A stretch of 64,000 nucleotides of DNA from Dipteris shenzhenensis (Eukaryota > Polypodiophyta > Polypodiopsida > Gleicheniales): assembly GCA_047967505.1 (NCBI GenBank), contig CM106541.1. One strand, 5' to 3'. Below the pieces are notes generated by a model. It was not told the origin of the DNA and made no database searches. It saw only the letters and a program-made list of their open reading frames with translations. The first letter of the stretch is position 1, and each line of letters begins with the position of its first letter. Below are positions 20,964-32,746 of the stretch, one piece after another. The position numbers and the translations under genes are program-made.

Positions 20964-21480
20964 TTAAAATCGATTGATGCTACCTATATGTGCGAAGACG
21001 TACATATGCAAGTGAGTGTTCGTGATACAATCGAAGACTTGGTCTCCCAAATCTTCGTTTTTGTGGGGGATGGCTTGCATGTTGATGTAGTAGTGCTTCA
21101 GTTGGCTCCCATTTATTATTGTGTTGAATTGGACTCCATCCAATGTTTCTAGCAGTTTCGCTCCGATGGGATTCATCTTTTGTACTCGGTATGGTCCTTG
21201 ACCTAGATACTTTAGTTTCCCCTTGTGTACTTTGGCATTGTATAACATGACTAAGTCGCCTTCCTTGATGTCCTTAGCTTTAAGATTTCTATTAAACCAT
21301 GCCTTCCTTTTGCGTTTTTCTATTGTCATGGCATGGTAGGCAACTAGTCTTGTCTCCGTATGCTTCTCCAACTAATAGAGCTTTTCTTTCAAGGATTCAT
21401 GGTCTCCCATGCATTCCTATACTCCTATGTCTTTGTGGTTGTTGAAGGACATAGGGATCGACTAGTTTGTGTCGTCAAAA
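20964..21480 (-). pseudogene. Gypsy element C integrase C-terminus
   Basis: The minus-strand frame shows LEKHTETRLVAYHAMTIEKR, then KDIKEGDLVMLYNAK, LKYLGQGPYRVQ and LKHYY. This is the C-terminal domain of Ty3/Gypsy integrases (the GPY/F module: GPYRV is visible at about 21190). A stop replaces one codon just upstream of LEKH. The integrase zinc finger and catalytic DDE core are absent; sequence above about 21480 reads instead as gag-like protein, so a large internal deletion removed most of pol. Confidence 0.75.
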
Positions 21481-21489
21481 TATCAGCCA

Positions 21490-23470
21490 AGTTTGTTGAT
21501 GGGGACCTTCGGAAGGTTTCGGCCCTCTTGCTGGGTTGGGGCTAGCTCTTCAAGGCTAGGTGGCTCAGGAGTAGGAATCTGGCTACTCATCTAGTCTGTA
21601 AGGTCTCTCCAAAGGATTGGGTTGCCTTGAAACAAGGCACCTATGGGCATCTTGACCTCAGTGGATAGGAAGGCTGCAAGTCCTGCTATATCTCACGGAG
21701 CACTGGAAGGTGAACAACCTACCAACATAGACTCTTCAAGGCCATAAAAGGTAGAACCATCATCCTCCTACAGTCTTTGCAAGGTGGGGTCCTCCTCAAA
21801 CATTTTTTGAATTAGGTCCGGACCCTCCGTTCTTATAGGGCTTAGTGGCTCTTCTTCGTCCACCCTCTCGAGCACCTGAAGTTCCCTAGACCCCACTTGA
21901 GCAGGTAGCATGTTGGGGTGGATGGAATCCCTTCCCTTGCTAGCTTGAAGTTTTTGCTCAAACTTCTCTTGGCAGTCGCACACCAATTGTTGGGCCTCCA
22001 ATAGGCATTGTTTTTCGAGGCTAGGATTTGAATATGCTCCTTTATAAGTAGATGGAGATGCAAGGCCTTGGGCCCTGACCGATTTGTTCACCTTGGGGTA
22101 AGTAGGTGCTCTAGGACTAGCTAGTGAGGGGGTCCTTCCTGAAGCTGACGAGGTGGCAAGTATTACCGTCTCCTTATCCAACCCATCTTGTATAAGGACT
22201 TGATTTGACCCTCCTCCTAGTCGAGTGGCCCTTCCTGGTGTTGATTTTTGCATCCGGTGCGACTTAGGAAGCCAGGAGGTGGAGGCTTGGTCCTTCCCTT
22301 GCTTCTTGAATTCTTTATTTAGGGATTCTGCTTGCATCCTCATGATTACCTTTAATTGTACCGATGCCACTCGACCTTGCTCTATACTGAGAAGCCTAAT
22401 GCTTTTGGGTGGCATGGTTGACGGGCGTGGTTTCCTAAGAGGACAATCCTTGAAAAGGCTGCTCATGGCTCGATCCCTATGGGGTACGGGGCTGCCTTGT
22501 AGATGGGGATGTAATGATCCTCTTGTAGAATATAGTGGCTGCAATTGCCACTTGCTTCATCATACTCACGATGCTCGAGGAGACCTTGGGTCAAGACCAT
22601 CTCCTCCCATTCATTTGTCACATCCTCCACTAATAATTGGTGTACTGGTGTTATGCGTGGTGGAGGAGGTTGAGGTCCTAAGACTGGAGGGGGTAAAGGG
22701 GGACTTTACACCCTATACTGGCCTGTATGGGCCGGCATCATTCCTTGAATCCCTAACTATGCCTATTGGTTTGGAATTGGCAACGCAATCAAGGCTAATT
22801 GGGGGTGTGGTTGGAACATGCCTTGCAGCAACACACGGGGTACCCACGTTGAGACGTGTCATGGTTGCCCCATCTTATGCAGTGCACACAATAGAGTGCC
22901 TACTACCTTGCCGTCAAGTGTGCACACTCGTTGGAAGGATGGTTTCCATTACATACCCCACACCACACATTGTCTCATCTTGGAAACAAATGGGGGTTGC
23001 TAGGGGCTTCCTTGGATGGGCTTGCCTTCCACTACTAGCCGAGGTGGCTTAATAAGCTTGCTGCCAACTCACCCATGTCTAGGCCCTTTGTGCCTTTTCC
23101 CTCTTCCTTGGTTGGTTTAGAAACTATAGACCTTGCTAAAGAAGAAACTTCCAGTGGGGCCACTGATTTGTCCTTCGGGGCCTTTTCCATCTTGTTGTCA
23201 CTAAGGTGGATGGCCATCTTGCTTCCCAACTCGAACGAGGTCGGGTTCAAAAGTATTAAATTGTTGTGTAGATCAGCATCTACCAGACCATTGAGGAAGA
23301 GGAGCAAGAGCCACTCATGACTCATTCATTCGTGGGGTTCGCATTGTGAGTTCAGGTGCTTAATCTTGGCAATGTAGTCCCTGAGGAACATAGCCTCTTG
23401 CTTCATGCTGTATAGCTAGTTGATGGGGCCCCTCTTGTGGCCACTGGGAGCAAAGCCTATGATAAATGAT
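21490..23470 (-). pseudogene. Gypsy element C gag region
   Basis: On the minus strand, 23460-23330 reads KQEAMFLRDYIAKIKHLNSQ, a stop, then LLLFLNGLVDADLHNNLILL and LNPTSFELGSKMAIHLSDNK, which resembles plant retrotransposon gag. A 258-codon open frame (22544-21768) follows, basic and Ser/Pro-rich, with LNKEFKKQGKDQ and QLVCDCQEKFEQKLQ segments. No CCHC knuckle is seen. The equally long + strand frame at 22225-23052 is its shadow. The assignment to the same element as the integrase fragment rests on strand and order. Confidence 0.55.
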
Positions 23471-23499
23471 TTGTGAGTCATATAAAGAGGTGGGTCTCA

Positions 23500-24060
23500 T
23501 GTCCATGTGTTCCAATAATGTAAGAGATATCACATGCCAAGCGTATGGAAGGCATGTGGAGGAGTGTGGAAGAGTGTGGAGCCAAGAGGAATCCTTCTAG
23601 AATTCCTATGTGGAATAAGGGGGATGTGGACATATGGAAGAGACAGAGAGACTCTTGACTTTATCAATATTTTAAGAGTCTTGAGCATCTTTTGATGGGA
23701 CACATCTTAAGAGTAGCCAAAAAGGACATGGATGGTGACATAAGTGCTTATGTGATTGATGGGAAAAGGAATCTACAGGCAACAATTGTAAATGGGTGAA
23801 GGAGGGTGACAAAAACTCTATAAAAGGTTCCCTTCTCTCCCTTGTTCAACATCTCTTTTGCGCACTCTTGATGGGGGTCTTGCCAATTGTGAACCTCCTT
23901 TGTAACTCCCTTTTCTCCTCCTGTAGCTCCCTCTTTAACCATACTAGGCCCCCAATCACTCCTTCCTCATCCTCCCTCTTGTCCTCCTCTATTTGTGCAT
24001 CATTCTTTTCTCCATTGCTATTTGATCAAGAGGGCCAATGCAGCTAGCAGTTTTAGAGAG
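23500..24060 (+). mobile_element. LTR-like promoter segment, + orientation
   Basis: A TATA box (TATAAAAGG, 23819-23827) is followed by a CT-rich leader (CTTCTCTCCCTTG, CTCCTCCTG, CCTCCCTCTTGTCC), which is the layout of a plant LTR R-U5 region. It does not match the other LTR-like blocks and points away from the adjacent minus-strand gag, so it probably belongs to another element or a solo LTR. Its ends are not determined. Confidence 0.4.
23819..23827 (+). promoter_or_regulatory. TATA box of + LTR-like segment
   Basis: TATAAAAGG upstream of a pyrimidine-rich leader. Confidence 0.45.
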
Positions 24061-25240
24061 GGGATCTCTTTGAAGAGTGAAAGAAAGCTGATCAATATAG
24101 ATCATCGCACTAGGGATGTGTCAACAAAGGAGATTAGTAGTACTGTTGGAAGAAGAAGGCAATAAGGTGGCATCAACCCATGGATGGTAGACCTTCATCC
24201 TAATGATAAGGTTGATCAAGAAAACCCATGAGAATTCATTGGTGAAGTGGAATGATCAGGGGAGCCACTCTACATCCAAAAGCAACGAGATGTTGAGATA
24301 CAGATACAATGATGAGAAAGGTGGCTTCGGATGTGCCAAAGCAATCTCTTATTTTTGGCAAATCAAGGCTAGTCATGTGATCCTCAATTCCTACAACAAT
24401 TGGTTCTAAGGATTAGGGTAGCATTAAAAATGCATCCTCCCATGAGAAAGGGAAGGAAGTTAAAACAACTCCCCTCCAGTCAGAGGTGTAGAAGGTGGTG
24501 GGCACTAGAGCCAGTGCACACAAGCATGTAATGTGCAATTGATGCTTTCTATTGATTTCATTCACACACTCTAATAGCTGAAGTAGTTTGTTGCATTTAT
24601 TACAAGTCTGAATGTTTGTAGAGAGCTCTTCATATGGGAGCTGGCAACCTTTTGTTGTTTGACCCATCAAGCTTTGTACTTCTATGAGAGCATTGAAGGA
24701 ACTTCCACTTGCTTTGAGTGCCACACGCTAGCTTTTGATTGGATGGAGCAAAATTTGAGTGCTGGTGCTCAAAAATGCAACCTCCAAAATGGTAGGGGAG
24801 CTTCATTCTACCTTGTTTTTTGTGCAACTCACCACCAATGCCGCACTTTTGTGTGCATGTGCACTATGCCTTATAGAGGACAAGGAGTTGATTGTAGAAT
24901 GCAATTTAGGAGAAAAAATTACAGATTGGGATAGAATTCTATATTGGAGAGTGTGAGTGCAAGGGTGCCTTTTCTGGCAATAACATGGGTTTTGCAAAGC
25001 AACGCTATTTTTTGCAATCGTGAGAAGAAGGCCATGGCCAAGCAACCTTTGAGCAGACATGGAGGTGGAATTAGGTAGTGCTTCATGTCAACAGTAGTAG
25101 GTATGAAAGTTTTAGCATACTCAAGGTTGCCAAAGATGAGAGTGGGTTGAGTCCCCAGCTAGGAGATGAAAGTGTTACTTGACATAGGCAGGGATTACCA
25201 AAATTTGAGTGACTACATTTGAATGAGGTGCTGGTTCGAG
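24061..25240. other. Non-coding stretch, no gene recognised
   Basis: Several short open frames exist on both strands (for example 24203-24409 + and 24413-24724 -), but none shows a domain I recognise and none has a neighbour that would support it. It may be the interior of the + LTR element or the flank of the MULE relic. Confidence 0.4.
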
Positions 25241-25249
25241 CAAGGACAT

Positions 25250-26715
25250 TGATTCTGTAATGCATGACTGATTTGTGTTACAAAACCAGCAAGCATTCTT
25301 TTTTATTACAGAGAACACCAATGAAGATAAAGAACATGTGTTTACACAGAATATACATCCCTTTCTTTGCATCTCATTGCATGAAGTCTTTGCAAGAGCA
25401 ACATGGGAACTCTGATATTGTCACTGTGTATGTTAGGCTCTTTGCAATAGAACTTTCAATATGCACATGAAAAAGATGCATTTCATTCGCACTTATTATT
25501 TTCTTATGGACCACTTCTGCATTCTGACACTGGGCCTTATGAATCCTATCTTGAAAGTCTTTGCTCAATCTAGATCTCCACTTCACTATTTTGTTATGTC
25601 TTCGACCAGGTTAAACATGACTCATAACTACAATATTCCTCTACACGTTTGGTCTCCAGACATGTAAACTTTCATGCCCCTCAAGCCACTTTGCATCATT
25701 CCTGTCTACCATAATTATAGATTGATCGAATTGCAAGCCAATTTTCACTTGGCCTGTCTGCCATAAAGCCTCTGAGTTCTGGTAAGGGGAATCCATTCTT
25801 TAACATTTGGTCATTAATGCACTCCCAAAACTTTATCTATGCACCAATGTCTTTGAGCTTCAATTCACAAGTAGCAATTGTTAGTAGCTCTCTGATGAAA
25901 GGGTCATACACATGGGCACCCATGGTAGTCCACCCTTTAACCCAGTGGACATGGTCAAAGTGCATCCATTGTTCAGCCAAGATTCATCATCCTATTCACT
26001 AAGTCAAGCCCCAAACTTGAACCAACAGTAGACATCTTACAAACATGAGCTTGTTGATCATCAAAGAGTTGTCTTGGAAAAATATGTTTTGATCAAATGG
26101 ATATTTGCACTTGCGTTTCAAATCTAGTAAGAATCAATTCCATTGTCCAGCCCATCCAATCCATGCCTAGCCAATTGCATAGCTCTCTAAATCCTCCTTT
26201 CTGATAATGGTGTCACTATCTCAAGAACGTTGAAAACCAAGATCATCTAGCTCTTCTATGGGCTCCCCTTTGCTAGCAATCAACATATCTATAACGATGT
26301 CTTTTGCAACATTAACTTCAATGGTTTTGCATGACACATGAGTATTCTCTCTAGCAGGCTATAAAACCATTTCATCAACTTGTTTATTTTTACCTCGACA
26401 AGTTTTCTCTTCAAGTGGATGCTCATGAACTCCAACATGTATATCACATCTTGTACTATATTCACGTTCATGCATTGCACTGTGCAACATAGACAGGCAC
26501 CTCGCCACAATGGATGTAGACAAGGGTTCCATTGTCTCTTTCACTTGGACCCACCAAACATACTTTTCTCAGTTTTCCTTTCCATTTCATTTCATTGTTT
26601 AGTCTTGTGCATTCAAAGTAAGGACACTCTAAATTACAACAACTCAAGCAGCTTGCACATCTACTTATTTGAACCATTCGACTAAAAGAGTCCTGAGAGC
26701 TTGTTGAATACAAAG
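25250..26715 (-). pseudogene. MULE-type transposase relic (zinc finger, DDE region, SWIM)
   Basis: Reading the minus strand from 26713, a zinc-finger region comes first: CNLECPYFECTRLNN, VYIHCGEVPVYVAQC, then after a frame change CDIHVGVHEHPLEE. The Cys and His-X-His pattern resembles the WRKY/GCM1-type finger of Mutator-like transposases. Transposase-core sequence follows near 25960-25700: HVHWVKGWTTMGAHVYDPF, ELLTIATCELKLKDI, then GFMADRPSENWLAIRSIYN. At 25440-25290 a SWIM finger appears: FPCCSCKDFMQ, a stop, then ILCKHMFFIF. Frame changes and stops are frequent, and the distance from core to SWIM suggests deletion. Terminal inverted repeats were not found. Such proteins excise and insert Mutator-like DNA transposons; this copy is dead. 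Confidence 0.75.
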
Positions 26716-27850
26716 TCCATACATGACCATCATATTGTTAATCCATCCCAAACATTCGAGACCCTTGAGGAGTTCAAACAAAATGTAACCATTATACTAT
26801 CATGGAAACTTTGGAATTTGCTATATAGTTTCTACTCTCAAGAAAGCAACATGCAAAGCACTATTGATCGAGATCTTTTCAAGCATGCTGATCACACTCA
26901 CAATGTTTGATATTCTTTTAGAACTTGTAGTCCTTTGTTTCATGACTATCGAGAACACAAAACTTGACGTTGGCTCTAATATCTTGAATTCGAGATCTTC
27001 TCTGTCCTGCTCCAAGGGCCGATGAACAATGCCAACATCCAGAAGTCAAGCCCCCTCATGGAGAACAATGTCATCATTTTGCAAGCCAAAGAAATCAGTG
27101 AGTTGTACAAGAGAAACCTCACAAAAAAGGAGTATCATATCTAATATCTAATGACTTTGAATCATGCATAATGACAAGGAAGGATGGCATTGTGAGAGGA
27201 AAAATGAGCTCTACAGTAAGGATGAAGTAGTAGAAAGGTGAGGAATGCAACAAGAAAGATTTGTGGAATGGCAATGGTGGAGGAGAAAATAATGAGAAAT
27301 AATGATAGAAAGGCATTGGTGGAAGAGGAAGAGAAAGGCTATTGCAAAGAAAGGGAAGCAAAGCAATTGAAAGTAGGGGATGGCAAAGTAGTGTCGTATC
27401 TGATATCTAAATACTGAGCACCATGCTTGATCATAATGAAGGACAACATTATCATCATGAGCAGACAAGGAATGGGAAGAAGAGAAACAAAAGGGCAAGG
27501 GTGGCAAGGAGAAATAGGAACAAAAAGGCAATGGAGAAAAGAAAAGGTACTATTATGGTAACATCTCACAATTATGTTGCATTCTATGATGGCAACCCAA
27601 TTGATATGGTGACCAAATTGAAGGAATTATGTTTTATTAAGGCACCAATCAATGCTTTTATGGTGCAGCAAAGATCAAGCAGCATAGTGTTTTGTGACTG
27701 TGCTCTTTTAGTGGACATCGATAGTCAATTTCACTGCTTATCATAACATAACAAAGGGTAGCTCTACCAAATGAATCAATATATCATCAATGACACTCCT
27801 TACCATTGCAACTAAGCTCATGAGGAATATTGCTAGGTAGGCATTCCTAA
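26716..27850. other. Non-coding stretch with a 270-bp degenerate duplication
   Basis: No gene recognised. A segment near 27130 (GTATCATATCTAATATCTAA..GCATAATGACAAGGAAGG) recurs near 27395 (GTCGTATCTGATATCTAAAT..ATCATAATGAAGGACAAC), so an old tandem duplication is likely. The + strand frame 27423-27746 begins lysine/arginine-rich (GKKRNKRARVARRNRNKK) but has no recognisable domain. Confidence 0.45.
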
Positions 27851-27854
27851 GTAG

Positions 27855-28065
27855 GTGGGTAGGAGTACTTAGTTATTACTCTCCCCTCTCCACTACTTAA
27901 CTACTTTGTTACTTGAGTCACTTAGTACTTAGTTAAGCAGTAAGTTACTTTAGTCCACCTCTTAGTACTTAGTTAGTTAGCTAGTTACTTTAGTCCACTA
28001 TAGAGTACTTAGTTAGTTAGTTACTTTAGTCACTAAGTTAGTACATAGACACTAGTCAGAACTAG
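27855..28065. repeat. TTAGTTAGTTAC-type simple repeat
   Basis: Recurrent TACTTAGTTAGTTAG, TTACTTTAGTCCAC units with irregular spacing; no coding content. It is followed to about 28260 by CT-rich CTCCCTCGACTCCCTCTCT-type repeats. Confidence 0.8.
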
Positions 28066-28399
28066 TTAGTGGTTGTCTAAACTTAGAGACTTAAGTCAAT
28101 CTCTCAACCACTACTCTCTCCACTACTCGGCTACTCGACTCCACACTCTCAACTACTTCACTACTCCATTGCTCTCCTTGAATCCCTCTACTCAACTCCC
28201 TTGACTCCCTCTCTCAACTCTATTTGCCTCACTCCCTCGACTCCCTCTCTTGACTCACGAACCCACAAGACCAGGTCAAAGTGGCAATAACTCCCATCGC
28301 AACACAAACTCCTTCTCTTGGCACCTGACAACAGCTCCAATCCATCATTTCTCAAGTAAGTTAGTCAAGTACCCTAACTCACAAGCTTTTGAAAGGCCT

Positions 28400-31098
28400 A
28401 AAAAATGAGAGAAAGTGTCTCCTAAGAGCCCATGATATTGCGGTCTCAAGGGAGACACTTTCTCCCATTTTTTTACGCTTCACGAGGCTCTTGTTTTATG
28501 TGCATTCCATAGCTATCTTGAAGTGGCCTCTCCATATATAGAGTCGTCCTACACAGCTCCAATACATTCTTGGTCCTTTGAAGGGAAGAGCAGGTCCTTG
28601 AAGTGGGCATTGATTGTGATTCATGAAAGACAAAAAAATAGGGCCGAGGGGGCTCATAGGAAGCCATGATATCGTGGCCTCCTTTGAGCCCCCTCGGCCT
28701 TATTTTTTTGTCTTCTATATGGCCAATGGTTTGCCCCTAAAATGGTTCAAGTGATACAGGATCATGACTCTCCAAAAGATCTTGAACGATCAACAACTAG
28801 AGACAATAGCTTCCCAGTAGGAGCATTACCATTACGTAGAGCCAAAACCATATTGTTGTTTATCACCATAGGAACCTTGTGCATGACAATACAAGATATT
28901 TGCTGTAGTAACCTTGTGTTGTGACCATAGGAATCTTGTTGTTTCTCATCGTAGGACCCTCTCATGACCTAGCAACTGAGACTTGCAGCCAATATTGCAA
29001 GGAAAAAAAAGGGAGCAGATGGGCCTCACAAGAGGTTGCGATGTCGTGGCCTCTTGTGAGGCCCATCTACGCTTTTTTTTTTGCCTTCCAACATTTTTTT
29101 TAGTCCCAAAATTCTTGCTTTCAAGGAACGTGTGATCATTAATGATCTATGAAAGCTCAGAAATGAATTTGGCATCATGTATGGCATTATTATAAATTTG
29201 GAACACAACCAAGCTCACATTGTGAATCGAGATATGGCCATGTAAGGAGCATTGAACCTTTTGGTCTCTGAAAAGGGATACATGACTGTGACAACGAGTG
29301 CCACGATAGTTGTGCCAACCCAGACATAGATTAGCAAATGGTGAGGATAAAGACATGGACTTGGGAGGGAAGATGCACAAAGGGAGTGTGGAAACTTATT
29401 TTATTTTACTATTGTGGGCGCTTGAAGTGGATAGAAAAGGGTTTAGGCAAAGCCCTAAATATGGGGTGAATGGATCTTCAAGGATGCCGCAATATCACGG
29501 CCTCTTAAATGGGGCTTCTACAACCAACCAAGCTCTCTTTAGTAGGCAAAAGTATCATGTTGGAAAGCCAAGAAAATGGCCAAAGGAGGCACTAAGGAAG
29601 ATGCAAAATTGCGGCCTCCTTTGGCCCTTTTTTTGTTCATGTTTTTAGACAAAAGGAGCTCCAAAATAAGCCAAAAAATGGGGAAATAGGTTTCCTTGGA
29701 GTCTATGATATCGCGGCATCCTTTGCGGGCTAGATCAAAGGCTTTAGTTCCCATTGCTGAATCGTTAAGGCCATTTGATGCACCATCTTGAAGGTTCAAA
29801 AAAATATAACAAAGGAGGCTTGAAAGGGAGTGCAATATCATGGCCTCCTTTGAGGGCTAGATCAAAAGCTTTAGTGCCCATTGCCGAATCATTAAGGCCA
29901 TTTGATGCACCATCTTGTAGGTTCAAGAAAATATAAAAAATGAGGCTTGAAAGGGACCGTGATATCACGACCTAAGAGTCTCCTTTGCTCGAGTTAGGGG
30001 CCTTTGTAAGGCTTACAAAGCTTTTTCTTGATTTTAAACAAAGATAAGTATTTTAAACAAAACTTTCTTAAGTTGTAGAATTTTCACACTCTATCATGCA
30101 AAATGGCTTCATTCATATCATTCCAATCATTTTGACTACAAGCATGACCATATTTGAAGTCATATCATGAGGTTATGGCCGAGTCAAAATCGGTAGGAGG
30201 AGGCTCCCAAGAGGCTGTGACATCGCAGTCTCCTTGGAGCCCCCTTTTCCTTTTTTTTTGGCCCTTATGAGGGCTCCCTTTAGTGCCCGTAACTTATCTA
30301 TTTTGCCTTATAAAATTCTTTGGCCAAGGACCCACAAATTCTATATGAGAAGAATCCATGGTCATAAGAAAATATAGAGTTTGATTTGGTCTAGCTCTCA
30401 TGAAACAAAGATAAGTATTTTAAACAGAAATTTCTAAACTTGTAGAATTTTCACACTATAACATGCAAAATTGCTTCATTCATACCATTCCAATCATTTT
30501 GACTACAAACATGACCCTATTTGAAGTCCTATCGACAAAGTTATGGCTGACTTAAAATTGGCAGGGAGAAGCCTCCTTGGAGGCCACGATATTGCGGCCT
30601 CCTTGGAGCGCCCTTTGCCTTTTTTTTTTGCCCTTATGAGGGCTCCCTTCAATGCTCATAGCTTATCTATCCTTGGGTGGGATACTTCATTCAAATATGA
30701 AAACGCCCTTTGAAGAGAAATCCTAAGGCCCTTTGAATGCCAAAACAAGGTCGCGCAAAAGACAAAAAAAAGGTTCGAGGGGCCTCACAGGAGGGTGCGA
30801 TATCGTAGCCTCCAATGAAGACCCTTTGCCCTTTTTTTAATTTTTCAGACAGGCCCCAGCAATCACCTTAGAACCCACTTCTGCAGCCTTGTAGGACATA
30901 TCTAAATGAAGCTCATGTCTAAAAGCATAAAATATTTTTTCTTGACCAAACCTCTTCGGCATGCATTTGGCCCTTTAAAGGGCAAAACGTGGGTCTCTTG
31001 AAGGCCAAGAAAAAATGGGCTGAGGGGTTTCCAGAAGGCCGCGATGTCACGGCCTTTTGGGAGCCCTCTTGGCCCATTTTTTTGGCCTTCAAGAGACA
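28400..31098. repeat. Array of about 12 hairpin units with GATATC-type centres
   Basis: Long inverted repeats recur every 230-360 bp: 28400-28475, 28629-28712, 28996-29085, 29570-29636, 30190-30262, 30559-30633, 30755-30840 and 30993-31097. Weaker ones lie near 29440-29525, 29660-29730, 29795-29860 and 29930-29995. Each has an A-rich left end, a GC-rich stem, a centre like GCGATATCGCGGCC and a T-rich right end. Stem sequences differ between units, yet each stays self-complementary: 34 of 37 positions at 28629-28712. No open frame is shared by the units. Linker sequence at 30045-30180 recurs at 30410-30540, so part of the array arose by tandem duplication. Confidence 0.85.
30993..31097. repeat. 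Longest hairpin of the array, arms 47-48 nt
   Basis: The left arm (30993-31040) starts GTCTCTTGAAGGCC and the right arm (31051-31097) ends GGCCTTCAAGAGAC, with the loop GCGATGTCAC between them. The outer 14 bp pair perfectly; a few mismatches and a small length difference occur inside. Confidence 0.85.
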
Positions 31099-31642
31099 AG
31101 ATTTGCCTAGATATAGCTGGAATTTTGCATCATGAGCATCTTAAGCTAATTGTAACGATCAGTTTCTCATCACTGAATGGCTGCATACTTAGTGTGCGTC
31201 TAATACGTCATGATGCAAATCAAGCTATGAGTGCAATTCTTAGATAAAGCCCATTGCTAGAGTATGATCAAATACTATGTGCCCACTTCTAGATTGGAGG
31301 CTATTTGAGTGACTATCATGGTGACCATCTGGAAAATCCTAAATTAAGAAGGCGGCAGACTCTTTACATTCCACAAGGTGAGCCCCAAGTTGCTTTTTAT
31401 TTCTTGCAAGAGATCAAAATCCCTTCTTTGCCATCTATCGCAAGCTGAGTAATGTCCATCTCTTGTGAGGAACCCAAGTGGGGGTGGTGGAATGAGGAAG
31501 TTACCTAGAAGGACGATAAACAACGCACCACAATTCATGGATCTCTCTAGCAAGCTAGTAGGCTAAAATGTATAAGAACACAAATTTTCTTACACTACGT
31601 ATCATGACTAGATCATGGGACTATGCATTACTTTGTCCGCAA

Positions 31643-31646
<4 letters not shown>

Positions 31647-31733
<87 letters not shown>
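31647..31733. repeat. (GA)n microsatellite, about 85 bp
   Basis: Uninterrupted GA dinucleotides, the longest simple repeat in the window. The Arg-Glu repeat frame across it is an artefact. Confidence 0.95.
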
Positions 31734-31734
<1 letters not shown>

Positions 31735-31738
<4 letters not shown>

Positions 31739-32701
31739 GCTTACCTTTACATGAAAGTGCTATTGATCAAGCATATGAGAAGGAGAGAAGAAGTAAGTGC
31801 TAAAACTATGAACTTTGATATTCATGTGTAAAGAAGGAGCATATGCCTATAACTAGATGAAAGGAAAAGCAATCAATCAACAATAGTGTTACAAGGATTT
31901 ATAAATATTTATTTTGAATCAATGATACAATCAAATCCAATGCTAAGGCAATGCACATGTTTGCCATAGCAATGCATGTCGGCTTGAGTGGCCATATTAG
32001 CACAAAATGCCAGCAACACAAAAACCAATAGGGAAGAAGAGCCAGAGAGGTAGGAAAGTCTGTAATAGCATATTGTATCCATTTTAGGTAGGGGGTGAGG
32101 GAAGGGAGGGGTAGGAAGCTTAAGAAGCGTCTGGCTATGCTGGAAGCAGACAAACAGTAGGAGGCTAGGGGTTCCCATTCTTGACAAAATTATGTTCTTC
32201 GTTGTGAAGCTCTCGGGCTAGGTCTTGGCTCTTAGTAACCAGCATAGTTAGATGTTCGAGATTCTATTTTTGTGCAATTGAAGTTGGTTAAAAGTAGAGG
32301 CAATGCTACACCAAGGGCTTCTTTGTGGGTCAAAAATAGAGCTTTATTTGTGTCTAGCATCGCTTCTAGGTGCACAAGTTTGCCCAAAAAAGTTGGGGAT
32401 GGGAAACGAGCTTGAGTTGCCAAGAAGATATCACCCCTCCTTCCATAAAGCAGGTTGTCAAGGATTGTTGCATATGTTGGAGACCCCATACCCAACACCT
32501 AGGAAGAGCTAGGAGCTTTACCATTGCCTCCAAGAATTACTCAAAGAATGATGCTACAAAGGCAGAGAACATTGCTAAAGGGCAACCAATTGATGCGTGG
32601 TTTATGTGTGCAAAACATGGAGTCGGGGGGAGAGAGCTCTTTGCAAAATGCAACAAGTAGAGGACCCCCACACACACACACACACAAACATGTGCGCGCA
32701 C

Positions 32702-32746
<45 letters not shown>

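Noticed and set aside
22225-23052. 275-codon + strand open frame
   Set aside because: It overlaps the 258-codon minus-strand gag-like frame and shows no domain. Neighbouring minus-strand gag text supports the other strand.
24203-24409. + strand 68-codon frame possibly part of a transposon protein
   Set aside because: No recognisable motif, no flanking homologous blocks; length is within chance for this composition.
28400-31098. CRISPR array
   Set aside because: The repeats are hairpins of varying stem sequence at irregular 230-360 bp spacing in plant DNA, with no direct 25-40 bp identical repeats and no cas genes.
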